From the NCBI GenBank assembly GCA_024236215.1, contig JACKKX010000003.1, positions 310,001 to 374,000 of the forward strand: a stretch of DNA of 64,000 bases. The letters run 5' to 3'. Source of the DNA: Novosphingobium sp. GTDB taxonomy: Bacteria > Pseudomonadota > Alphaproteobacteria > Sphingomonadales > Sphingomonadaceae. Shown here piece after piece: positions 20,607 to 28,299 of the stretch; positions within the stretch are counted from its first letter, which is position 1, and each line of letters opens with the position of its first letter. The notes under the pieces are model-generated. The model saw nothing but the letters and a program-made list of their open reading frames with translations. It was not told the origin of the DNA and ran no database searches. The position numbers were made by a program, and so were the translations under genes.

Positions 20607-21293
20607 CTATGGCAGCCGTGCGGCTGCTTCGTGGGCCTGGGCCTCGCGCCTGGCAACGAGCGGGGCGAGCCGCTCGAGATAGGCTTCGAGCAGCGCGGGC
20701 GGAGCCAGTTCGGGCCGGCCACTGTCGAACGGCGGGGCGGGGGCATATTCCAGGCCGAGTTGGATCGTGCGCGCCAGATCGTCGCCGCCGATTTCGGCCA
20801 GCACGGTCAGGGCAAAGTCGATCCCTGCGGTTACCCCGCCGCCGGTGATCAAATTGCCTTCGCGCACCACCCGGGCCGGGTCGGGTATGGCGCCAAACGC
20901 GGGGAGCAGATCGCGCCAGGCCCAGTGGCAGGCGGCGCGCTTGCCGGAAAGCAGGCCGGCCGCCCCCAGGATCAGAGAACCGGTGCAGACCGAGGTGACA
21001 TAGCGCGCCGATGCCGCGAGGCGGCGGATCTGGCCGACAAAGTCGGGATCGAGCGCCCAATCGAGTGCATTGCTGCCGCCCGGCACGCAGAGCAGATCGC
21101 AGCGTTCGATGCCCGCGATCGGCACAGTCGCGGCGAAGACAAGTCCATCGGCGGGGACTTCGCCTCCAGCTGGGCTGGCGATGATCGTCACGCTGTTCGG
21201 CATGCGCGAAATGAACTGGTGCGGCCCGGTGAAATCGAGATGGGTCATGCCGGGATAGATCGCGAAAACGACGGTAAAGGGCTGGTCGGGCAT
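20607..21293 (-). CDS. DJ-1/PfpI family protein (isonitrile hydratase-like)
   Basis: A 228-residue DJ-1/PfpI domain. The elbow cysteine is in VTSVCTGSLILGAAGLLSGKRAACHW, with the preceding LLCVPGGSNALDWAL and following GNLITGGGVTAGIDFAL blocks that are typical of the InhA/isonitrile-hydratase and ThiJ-like branch. There is no AraC domain, in contrast to the divergent neighbour. Whether it hydrates isonitriles cannot be concluded; the Cys and the FTGPHQFI opening (DFTGPHQ) agree with that subgroup. It shares an 81-bp intergenic region with the GlxA-type regulator. Confidence 0.88.
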   Translation of the reverse strand: MPDQPFTVVFAIYPGMTHLDFTGPHQFISRMPNSVTIIASPAGGEVPADGLVFAATVPIAGIERCDLLCVPGGSNALDWALDPDFVGQIRRLAASARYVTSVCTGSLILGAAGLLSGKRAACHWAWRDLLPAFGAIPDPARVVREGNLITGGGVTAGIDFALTVLAEIGGDDLARTIQLGLEYAPAPPFDSGRPELAPPALLEAYLERLAPLVARREAQAHEAAARLP

Positions 21294-21374
21294 CGGCTCA
21301 CTCCCAAATTGATGGCTCCCCTTGTGCCACCACGGCCGCCTTGACGAAATGACAATGATCCCTCAATTCAGGCC

Positions 21375-22337
21375 ATGACCCGCACCGTCGCCTTGATTCT
21401 CTTTCCCGCCTTCCAGATCCTTGATGTGACCGGGCCGGTGGCGGCATTCGAAATCGCCGGGCGTTTCGCTCCCGATGCCTATCGCCTGACGCTCCTTGCG
21501 GCAGAGGGCGGGACGGTTGCGGCTTCGGCAGGGATCGCGCTGCAAGCCAGGCCCCTTAGCGGAGCGGGCGGTTTCGATACCGTTCTGGTCGCTGGCGGAG
21601 ATGGCAGCCGCAAGGCGATGCACGATCCGGCGCTGTGCGAATTCCTGCGGCGCGGCGCCGGGCAGGCGCGGCGCTTGGGCAGCATCTGCTCGGGCGCCTA
21701 TCTGCTTGCCGCCGCGGGGCTGCTGGATGGCCGCCGGGCCACCACCCACTGGCGCCGCGCGCCCGATCTGGCTGCGCGCTTTCCCCGAGTCGATGTGATT
21801 GCCGATGCTATCTTCATCGTCGATGGCCCGGTCTGGACCTCGGCCGGGATCACCGCCGGGATCGATCTTGCGCTGGCAATGATCGCCGAAGATCTGGGTG
21901 AGGTAACCGCACGGGCCGTGGCGCAGGAAATGGTGGTCTATTACCGGCGTCCGGGCGGGCAATCGCAGTTTTCCACCCTGCTTGAGCTGGACTGCGGCGA
22001 TGATCGCTATTCCGAACTGCTGGGCTGGATCCGCGAAAACCTGGCGGCACGGCTCACGGTCGAGGCTCTGGCTGACCGTACCGGAATGAGCCCGCGCAAC
22101 TTTTCCCGCAGCTTTACGCGCGCGCTCGGGAAAAGCCCCGCCAAGGTCGTCGAGCGGCTGCGGATCGAAGCGGCGAGGGATCTGGTGGAAAGCGGCGCGC
22201 TACCGATCGAGCGGATCGCGGTGCAGGTCGGGTTCCATGATCCCGAACGGATGCGCCGGGCTTTTCTGCGCGCTTTCGGCCACCCCCCGCAGGCGATGCG
22301 GCGCCTGGCCCAGGGGCAAACTTCGGCGGGCCGTTAG
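21375..22337 (+). CDS. GlxA family transcriptional regulator (DJ-1/PfpI plus AraC HTH)
   Basis: Residues 1-180 form a PfpI-like sensor domain (LILFPAFQILDVTGPVAAFEIA, LGSICSGAYLLAAAGLLDGRRATTHW), residues 215-315 a double AraC helix-turn-helix (RLTVEALADRTGMSPRNFSRSFTRALGKSPAKVVERLR, VQVGFHDPERMRRAF). This architecture is that of GlxA/FtrA regulators, which control metabolism of quaternary amines or amino acids. Being divergent from a stand-alone PfpI enzyme with a sensor domain of the same fold, it probably controls that gene. Its stop overlaps the stop of the convergent GNAT by 4 bp. Confidence 0.93.
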   Translation: MTRTVALILFPAFQILDVTGPVAAFEIAGRFAPDAYRLTLLAAEGGTVAASAGIALQARPLSGAGGFDTVLVAGGDGSRKAMHDPALCEFLRRGAGQARRLGSICSGAYLLAAAGLLDGRRATTHWRRAPDLAARFPRVDVIADAIFIVDGPVWTSAGITAGIDLALAMIAEDLGEVTARAVAQEMVVYYRRPGGQSQFSTLLELDCGDDRYSELLGWIRENLAARLTVEALADRTGMSPRNFSRSFTRALGKSPAKVVERLRIEAARDLVESGALPIERIAVQVGFHDPERMRRAFLRAFGHPPQAMRRLAQGQTSAGR

Positions 22338-22747
22338 AGCGTTCGCCCCAGGGTCACCACGTCCTGATCGTCATAGCCAATTGCCCGGTAAAAGCCCCGC
22401 GCGGCCAGATTTTCGCCGCGGACCATCAGGCGAATCCGCGGGCAGCCGAGTTGGCGCAGCCAGCCTTCGGCGGCGGCCATCAGCATGCGGCCGACCCCCC
22501 GTTTCAGATGATCCGGATCCGTGGCGAGATAATAGACCCAACCGCGATGCCCGTCGAACCCGGCCATGACGCTGCCGACAAGGGCTTCGCCCTCGCGCGC
22601 GAGGAGCACCGTCGATGTCGGATTGCCCAGGGCAAGGTCGAAATCGGCGCCGGGATCGTTCCACGGCCGGGTTAGCCCGGCCGCCTGCCACAGCGCGATG
22701 ACTGCGGCGCGGTCGGCATCGGTCGCGGACCCGACCCTTATTCCCAC
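22334..22747 (-). CDS. GNAT family acetyltransferase, YpeA-like
   Basis: A 137-residue enzyme with the acetyl-CoA loop [28 protein letters not shown] and the C-terminal [20 protein letters not shown] block that is characteristic of the YpeA subgroup. The [12 protein letters not shown] segment near residue 30 is also typical of that subgroup. The GTG start at 22747 lies inside the last codons of guaA (10-bp overlap), so the gene is translationally coupled to guaA. Substrate unknown. Confidence 0.88.
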   Translation of the reverse strand: MGIRVGSATDADRAAVIALWQAAGLTRPWNDPGADFDLALGNPTSTVLLAREGEALVGSVMAGFDGHRGWVYYLATDPDHLKRGVGRMLMAAAEGWLRQLGCPRIRLMVRGENLAARGFYRAIGYDDQDVVTLGRTL

Positions 22748-24297
22748 TCGATCGTCCCGGGGGGCTTGCTGGTATAGTCGTAGACCACCCGGTTGATCCC
22801 CTTGACCTCGTTGATGATCCGGGTCGCCACGCGGCTGAGAAAAGCGGCGTCGAAGGGATAGATATCGGCAGTCATCCCGTCGGTGCTGGTCACCGCGCGC
22901 AAGGCGCAGACCGAATCGTAGGTGCGATAATCGCCCATCACTCCCACGGTCTTGACAGGAAGCAGCACGGCGAAGGCCTGCCAGATCGCATCGTAAAGCC
23001 CGGCACTGCGGATTTCCTCGAGGTAGATCGCATCGGCCTTGCGCAGGATGTCGCAGCGCTCGCGGTTCACCTCGCCTGGGATGCGGATCGCCAGGCCCGG
23101 CCCCGGGAAGGGATGGCGGCCGACGAACACCTCGGGCAGGCCGAGTTCGCGGCCCAGTTCGCGCACCTCGTCCTTGAACAGTTCGCGCAGCGGCTCGACC
23201 AGGCTCATGTTCATCCGCTCGGGCAGGCCGCCAACGTTGTGGTGGCTCTTGATCGTCACGCTCGGCCCGCCGGTGAACGAAACGCTTTCGATGACATCGG
23301 GATAGAGCGTGCCCTGGGCGAGGAATTCGGCCCCGCCGATCTGCTTGGCCTCGGCCTCGAACACGTCGATGAAGGTCTTGCCGATGAACTTGCGCTTGGC
23401 CTCGGGATCGGTGACGCCCGCCAGCCCGCCGAGGAACAGCGCAGAGACGTCCTTGTGGATCAACGGGATATTGTAATGCCCCTTGAACAGGCTGACGACC
23501 TGTTCGGCCTCGCCCAGCCGCATCAGCCCGTGATCGACGAAGACGCAGGTCAGCTGATCGCCGATCGCCTCATGGATCAGTACCGCGGCGACCGCGCTGT
23601 CGACCCCGCCGGAAAGCCCGCAGATCACCTTGCCCTTGCCCACCTGGGCGCGGATTTCCTCGATCTTGGTCTTGCGGAACTCGGCCATGGTCCAGTCGCC
23701 GGCCAGCCCGCAGACGTGGCGCACGAAGTTCTTGAGCAGCTTCGCTCCGTCGGGGGTGTGGACCACTTCCATGTGGAACTGGGTGGCGTAGATCCGCCGC
23801 GCATCGTCGGCGACCACGGCAAAGGGTGAGCCCGGGCTGGTCGCCACCGCGCGGAAACCGGGGGCGAGGCGCGTAACCTTGTCGCCGTGGCTCATCCACA
23901 CCTGGTGCTTTTCGCCTTCGGCCCACAGGCCGTCGAACAGCGCGCAGCCATCGGTGATCTCGATGAAGGCGCGGCCGAACTCGCCCGCATCGCCCGCCAG
24001 CACTTCGCCGCCCAGCTGATGCATCAGCGCCTGCTGGCCATAGCAGATCCCCAGGATCGGCAGCCCCGATTCGAGGATTTCAGCCGGAATGCGCGGCCCG
24101 TCCTGATCCAGCACCGATGCCGGCGAACCCGAAAGGATGATCCCCCGCGGCTTCATCCGCGCGAAGGCGGCGGCGGCATGGCTGAACGGGGCGATTTCGC
24201 TATAGACCCCGGCTTCGCGCACGCGCCGCGCGATGAGCTGGGTGACCTGGCTGCCGAAATCGACGATCAGGATGGAGTCTGAAGGCTGGATGGTCAT
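22738..24297 (-). CDS. guaA: GMP synthase (glutamine-hydrolysing)
   Basis: Converts XMP to GMP using glutamine and ATP. The class I amidotransferase domain carries C85 (GICYGQQ) and the H175-x-E177 pair (QFHMEV). The ATP-pyrophosphatase P-loop is SGGVDS (229-234) and the C-terminal dimerisation domain has [14 protein letters not shown] and ends in TIEWE, as nearly all GuaA proteins do. The start is ATG 24297, since family homology begins with ILIVDFGSQ; the frame runs open further upstream without meaning. 519 residues is normal. A GNAT gene overlaps its end. Confidence 0.98.
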   Translation of the reverse strand: MTIQPSDSILIVDFGSQVTQLIARRVREAGVYSEIAPFSHAAAAFARMKPRGIILSGSPASVLDQDGPRIPAEILESGLPILGICYGQQALMHQLGGEVLAGDAGEFGRAFIEITDGCALFDGLWAEGEKHQVWMSHGDKVTRLAPGFRAVATSPGSPFAVVADDARRIYATQFHMEVVHTPDGAKLLKNFVRHVCGLAGDWTMAEFRKTKIEEIRAQVGKGKVICGLSGGVDSAVAAVLIHEAIGDQLTCVFVDHGLMRLGEAEQVVSLFKGHYNIPLIHKDVSALFLGGLAGVTDPEAKRKFIGKTFIDVFEAEAKQIGGAEFLAQGTLYPDVIESVSFTGGPSVTIKSHHNVGGLPERMNMSLVEPLRELFKDEVRELGRELGLPEVFVGRHPFPGPGLAIRIPGEVNRERCDILRKADAIYLEEIRSAGLYDAIWQAFAVLLPVKTVGVMGDYRTYDSVCALRAVTSTDGMTADIYPFDAAFLSRVATRIINEVKGINRVVYDYTSKPPGTIEWE

Positions 24298-24399
24298 GGC
24301 GGGCCGATAATGGCTTGGCTCGAATCTGTCCAGCGCATCGCCGCGCCGGATTGGAACATGGGTAGGGTAATTCGCCCGGTTTCCGCTTAGGCATGCGCA

Positions 24400-25047
24400 A
24401 TGGGCAGAACCCGAAACGGCCGTGGCCGACCGCCACACCCCGATGTGCTCACCCCCGGCGAGTGGCGGGTGGTGGAAGCCGTGCGGCACGGCCGGAGCAA
24501 TCCCGAGATTGCCCGGGCGCGGGGGGTCAGCCGCGATGCGGTGAAGTTCCACATAGCCAATGCCTTGCTCAAGCTCGGGCTGGAAAGTCGCAGGCAGCTG
24601 CAACGATGGGATGGGGTTTCCGCGACAAGCGCCCTTGGACGGAGGAAAAAAGTGATGACAGACAGCATCGCACAAGGTGTATCTTTTGGCGCGATCGGGC
24701 AGATCGCCCGCTCGGTTGCGGATATCGCGGCGGCGACGGATTTCTTCGCGAACAGGTTGGGGCTTCCCCACCTTTACAGCTTCGGCAACCTGGCCTTCTT
24801 CGATTGTGACGGAGTGCGGCTGTTCCTGTCGGAAGGTGATGGCAACGTCAGCGAATCACTGCTCTATTTTCGCACGACCGGCATCCATGCCCGCCAGGCC
24901 GAACTCGAGGCGAAGGGTGTGCAATTCACCCACGCCCCGCACATGATCCACCGGCACGCGGATGGCACTGAGGAATGGATGGCTTTCTTTGCCGACAACG
25001 AAGGCCGACCCCTGGCGCTGATCGAGCAGGTGCCGGTCGCCGCGTGA
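24400..25047 (+). CDS. LuxR-type HTH fused to a VOC/glyoxalase domain
   Basis: Residues 16-66 ([45 protein letters not shown]) are a LuxR/GerE DNA-binding domain placed at the N-terminus, the reverse of the usual order. Residues 92-212 are one vicinal-oxygen-chelate module ([60 protein letters not shown]). Possible metal ligands include E209 at the end of the domain. The linker ([12 protein letters not shown]) contains an internal methionine, so the VOC part alone could also be translated. The fusion suggests a ligand-sensing regulator in which the VOC fold is the sensor, or a bifunctional protein. It precedes an MFS exporter on the same strand, its likely target. Confidence 0.82.
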   Translation: MGRTRNGRGRPPHPDVLTPGEWRVVEAVRHGRSNPEIARARGVSRDAVKFHIANALLKLGLESRRQLQRWDGVSATSALGRRKKVMTDSIAQGVSFGAIGQIARSVADIAAATDFFANRLGLPHLYSFGNLAFFDCDGVRLFLSEGDGNVSESLLYFRTTGIHARQAELEAKGVQFTHAPHMIHRHADGTEEWMAFFADNEGRPLALIEQVPVAA

Positions 25048-25105
25048 GGATTGCCAGACGCGTTCATGGGCCTATTGCAGTGCGTCTCTCCTGGGGAGAA
25101 AGGGC

Positions 25106-26344
25106 TTGGAACAGCGCGCCTCGATTGCGGTGGTTTTCGGCATCGTCCTGATCGACATGCTTGGCTTCGGCCTGGTGATGCCGGTTTTGCCCGGGCTGAT
25201 CATGGATCTTGGCCGCATGACGGTCGACAGCGCGGCGGTGTGGGCAGGTTGGCTGGGGGCGGGCTATGCCGCGCTGCAGTTTGTCTTTGCCCCGGTGATT
25301 GGCAATCTCTCGGATCGCTATGGCCGCCGCCCGGTCTTGCTGGCCTCTTTGCTGGGGTTCGGGATCGACTATCTGGTGATGGGTCTTGCCCCGTCGCTGT
25401 GGTGGCTGGTGTTGGGCCGGCTCGCTGCGGGGGTCACCGGGGCAAGCTGGACTGCGGCCTATTCTTTCATCGCCGACGTATCGCCGCCCGAAAAGCGCGC
25501 TGCCAATTTCGGGCTGATGGGGATGGCCTTCGGCTTCGGCTTCATCTTCGGTCCGGCGCTGGGCGGGCTGCTCGCCGTATTGGGGCCGCGCGTACCGTTC
25601 CTGACGGCGGCTGCCCTGGCCTTCGCCAATGCCCTGCTCGGCTGGTTCGTGCTGCGCGAAAGCCTGGCGAGCGAACATCGCCGCGCCTTCGACTGGACCC
25701 GTGCCAACGCCTTTGCCGCGCTGAAGGCGCTTCGCCGCCAAAGCGGCGCGACCGTGTGGTTCATCGCCGCCACCGGGTTCTGGATGCTGGCGCACGTGGT
25801 CTATCCGGCGATGTGGTCCTATGTGGCGATCGCGGCGTGGGGCTTTGACAGCAAGGCGATCGGGCTGGCGCTGGGGGTGGTGGGAATATCGAGCGCGCTG
25901 GTCCAGGGTCTGGGGCTGCGCTATGTCGCGCCCCGGCTGGGCGAGCGGATGGCGGTGACGATCGGGGTCCTCAGTTTCCTGGCTTCGGCGGTGCTCTATA
26001 CGCTGGCCGGCAGTACAGCCGGGGTCTATTTCGCGATTGTGGTCGGGGGGCTGCAGGGCTTTATCAGCCCTTCGATCTCCGCGCTGGCCAGCAGGGCGAT
26101 CGAGGCCAGCAGCCAGGGCGAGCTGCAGGGCGCGACCCAGGCCGTTGGCAGTATCGCCGCGATCATCGGTCCTCCGCTCTACGCGCTGGTGTTCGAACGG
26201 TTTCACGGACCCGGCGCGATCGCCCAGCTTCCAACCATGCCTTTCCTGCTCGCCGCCGCCTTTTCAGCCGTGACGCTGGCCCTGTTCCTCAGGGGGCTGG
26301 CGATTGCACGGCAGACGCCACCATCTCCCTCAGCTCGGTCTTGA
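25106..26344 (+). CDS. MFS transporter of the TetA-type drug:H+ antiporter family
   Basis: A 412-residue twelve-helix transporter. FGIVLIDMLGFGLVMPVLP in helix 1 and GNLSDRYGRRPVLL between helices 2 and 3 (motif A), with FIADVSPPEKRAANFGLMGMAFGFGFIFGPALGG for helix 5 (motif C), mark the TCR/Tet class of drug antiporters. The TTG start at 25106 follows GGGGAGAAAGGGC. It lies 58 bp after the HTH-VOC gene and probably forms a regulator-exporter unit with it. Its 3' end overlaps the convergent acyl-CoA ligase by 56 bp. Tetracycline export is not implied; the family covers many substrates. Confidence 0.92.
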   Translation: MEQRASIAVVFGIVLIDMLGFGLVMPVLPGLIMDLGRMTVDSAAVWAGWLGAGYAALQFVFAPVIGNLSDRYGRRPVLLASLLGFGIDYLVMGLAPSLWWLVLGRLAAGVTGASWTAAYSFIADVSPPEKRAANFGLMGMAFGFGFIFGPALGGLLAVLGPRVPFLTAAALAFANALLGWFVLRESLASEHRRAFDWTRANAFAALKALRRQSGATVWFIAATGFWMLAHVVYPAMWSYVAIAAWGFDSKAIGLALGVVGISSALVQGLGLRYVAPRLGERMAVTIGVLSFLASAVLYTLAGSTAGVYFAIVVGGLQGFISPSISALASRAIEASSQGELQGATQAVGSIAAIIGPPLYALVFERFHGPGAIAQLPTMPFLLAAAFSAVTLALFLRGLAIARQTPPSPSARS

Positions 26345-27848
26345 GCAGCTTGCCGATGTGGCTGCGCGGCATTTCGGGAATCGCGTGAAGCGCGGAAACG
26401 CGCTGGGTCTTGCCCAGGCGGCTGTTGGCCAGGCTGCGGATATCCTCAAGGACATCTTCGCCCAACCCCGCTTTCAGTACCACGAAGCCCACCGGGGTTT
26501 CGCCCCAGGCCTCGCTCGGCACGCCCACCACCGCTGCTTCGGCAACGCGTTCGTCCCTGGCCAGTTCGGTTTCGAGATCGACCGGGAAGATGTTGAACCC
26601 GCCCGAGATGATTACGTCCTTGGTCCGCCCGACCAGCTCGACGAAGCCATCCTCGTCAAGCCGGCCGACGTCGCCCATGCGCTGCCAGGTCGATCCGTCG
26701 GCGGGATCGATCCAGTAGCCCTCGCGGGTCTTTTCGGGCTGGTTCTTGTAACCCAGCATCATCGTCGGGCTCTTGCCGACCAGCTCGCCCGCCGTGCCGG
26801 GTGGCACTTCGTTGCCCTGCTCGTCGAGCACCTTGAGGAAGTGGCCCGGCGCGGGAAAGCCCACCGTGTGCAGCTTGTCGGGATGCTCGTGGACCGGGAA
26901 GATGCAGGCCACTCCGCCCTCGGTCATGCCGTAGATCTCTATCAGACCGCCGGGCATGCGTGCCAGCACCTCGGCCTTGAGCTCGGCCGGAAAGGGCGCC
27001 GAGGTGCAGTACTTCATCTTCAGCGATGACAGATCGTAATCATCGAACTGCGCGAAATGCATCAGCCGCCGGTATTGCACCGGGACCAGCATGGTGTGGG
27101 TGATCTTTTCGTTTTGCGCGCGCTCAAGCCATTTCTCGCTATCGAACTTGCCCATGATCGAGACGCACCCGCCCGAATAGAGCGTGGGCAGGAACACCGC
27201 CATGGTGGTGTTGGAATAGAGCGGGGTCGAGGTCAGCGTGCGGCTGTCGGTGCCGTAATTGAGCGCGGCGCGAAAGGTCATCTGCCGCCAGCGCATCCCG
27301 TGGCTGTGAACGATCCCCTTGGGGATCCCGGTGGTGCCCGAGGAATAGATGATGTTGAGCGGATCGCGGTCTTCCGGCTCGAACGGTGCCGCCCGGGTTC
27401 CGGTCGGGGCCATGAAGGCCTCCAGCTCTTCGTCGAACACGATCTGGTGCGCGATCGGCAGGGTGAATTGGCCCAGCTCGTCCAGCTTGGCCCGGTCGAT
27501 GAACAGGTGGATCGCGCCCGAATCGAGCGCCATGCCCCTCAGCTGATCGGGACTGGCGCTGGTGGTCAGCGGCGCGGCGCAGCCCCCGGCGCGGATCGCG
27601 GCGAGGTAGATCAGCGCATAATTGACGCATGAGGTGCCCAGGATCGCCACCGCCTGTCCGCGCTCCAGTCCGTCCTGCTGAAGCCGCGCGGCGATCCGTT
27701 CTACTCGCTCCGCCGTTTCGCGCCAGCTCAGGCGGGTAGTGCCATCGAACAGCGCGCAGGCATCGCCCCGGAACTGGCCCCAGGCCTCGATCAGGCCGGG
27801 AAACGAGCCGAATTCGGCATCGAGGCGGGAGGCTGGATTGTCGCTCAT
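26289..27848 (-). CDS. AMP-dependent acyl-CoA synthetase
   Basis: A 519-residue class I adenylate-forming enzyme that activates a carboxylic acid to acyl-AMP and then acyl-CoA. The phosphate loop is YSSGTTGIPKG, the A5 motif is EIYGMTEGG, A7 is MGDVGRLDEDGF and A10 is the C-terminal lysine segment RSHIGKLLKTEL. Start ATG 27848 has TGAGAGGACC before it. The acid specificity is not evident. The upstream region contains two palindromes and it is divergent from the small peptide gene at 28045. Confidence 0.93.
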   Translation of the reverse strand: MSDNPASRLDAEFGSFPGLIEAWGQFRGDACALFDGTTRLSWRETAERVERIAARLQQDGLERGQAVAILGTSCVNYALIYLAAIRAGGCAAPLTTSASPDQLRGMALDSGAIHLFIDRAKLDELGQFTLPIAHQIVFDEELEAFMAPTGTRAAPFEPEDRDPLNIIYSSGTTGIPKGIVHSHGMRWRQMTFRAALNYGTDSRTLTSTPLYSNTTMAVFLPTLYSGGCVSIMGKFDSEKWLERAQNEKITHTMLVPVQYRRLMHFAQFDDYDLSSLKMKYCTSAPFPAELKAEVLARMPGGLIEIYGMTEGGVACIFPVHEHPDKLHTVGFPAPGHFLKVLDEQGNEVPPGTAGELVGKSPTMMLGYKNQPEKTREGYWIDPADGSTWQRMGDVGRLDEDGFVELVGRTKDVIISGGFNIFPVDLETELARDERVAEAAVVGVPSEAWGETPVGFVVLKAGLGEDVLEDIRSLANSRLGKTQRVSALHAIPEMPRSHIGKLLKTELREMVASAVQSPAP

Positions 27849-27911
27849 GGTCCTCTCAGGTGGAATCGGTGTTTGGCCTCATGTTGCGGACGCGGCGCGC
27901 GCCTGTCCAGC

Positions 27912-27949
27912 CAACGCGTTGCCGAAACTATCGTTGCGGGAAACGCAAC
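27912..27949. promoter_or_regulatory. Two palindromes in the ligase/peptide divergent promoter region
   Basis: CAACGCGTTG (27912-27921) is a perfect 10-bp palindrome, and GTTGCG-GGAAA-CGCAAC (27933-27949) is a perfect 6-bp inverted repeat. They share the GTTGCG/CGCAAC theme and lie 64-101 bp before the ligase start, a position fit for a regulator. A further ACCAA-A-TTGGT sits at 27981-27991. Confidence 0.4.
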
Positions 27950-28044
27950 ATCCTTTTCCGAATTTGCACTTTTATTCTCTACCAAATTGGTTATGTTGCA
28001 TCTGCGAAGTAAGTTCGCCAAAACTAAAGTGTAGGAGAAACACC

Positions 28045-28125
28045 ATGCGCAGCATCGTTCAGGTGCTGTCGATCATCGCCGCGGCTACGCTCAGCGGTCT
28101 GATGTTTTCCGCGACCATCGTCTGA
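28045..28125 (+). CDS. 26-residue hydrophobic peptide gene
   Basis: TAGGAGAAACACC before ATG 28045 is among the strongest ribosome sites in the window. The peptide (MRSIVQVLSIIAAATLSG, ending LMFSATIV) is one membrane helix with a single N-terminal arginine and no lysine. A TTGCAC at 27964-27969 in an AT-rich stretch may be its -35, a small GCGAA/TTCGC hairpin (28004-28018) lies in the leader, and a U-rich terminator follows 34 bp after the stop. It is thus a complete single-gene unit. It could be a small membrane protein, a toxin-like peptide or a leader peptide; nothing decides between these. Confidence 0.6.
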   Translation: MRSIVQVLSIIAAATLSGLMFSATIV

Positions 28126-28159
28126 CGACGCCGCGGATCGACGCAAATCCCAAACAAGG

Positions 28160-28196
28160 GGCCGCCACACCAGTGGGTGCGGCGGCCTTCTTGTTT
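28160..28196 (+). terminator. Rho-independent terminator of the 26-residue peptide gene
   Basis: GGCCGCC (28160-28166) pairs with GGCGGCC (28181-28187); inside, CACC pairs with GGTG across one A-C mismatch. TTCTTGTTT follows directly. Confidence 0.8.
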
Positions 28197-28219
28197 CGTG
28201 CGGTGCCCCCATTCGGTGC

Positions 28220-28286
28220 GCTGATCGCCTCCGCGATCAGCTTGGCAGGACAGGGCGGATGCCCTGTCCGCACCGCCGTGAGGCGG
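28220..28286. repeat. Three consecutive perfect hairpins
   Basis: GCTGATCGC-CTCC-GCGATCAGC (28220-28241), GGACAGGGC-GGAT-GCCCTGTCC (28248-28269) and CCGCC-GTGA-GGCGG (28273-28286) follow each other within 67 bp, each with a tetraloop and no mismatch. They lie between the terminator above and the stop of the leftward M20 peptidase gene. They may be a repeat element, a structured RNA, or 3' structures of the peptidase mRNA. Confidence 0.6.
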
Positions 28287-28299
28287 CGAGAAATTTTCC

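Noticed and set aside
24298-24771. Longer N-terminus for GuaA
   Set aside because: The extra 158 codons cross the divergent promoter and the HTH-VOC gene and have no similarity to GuaA.
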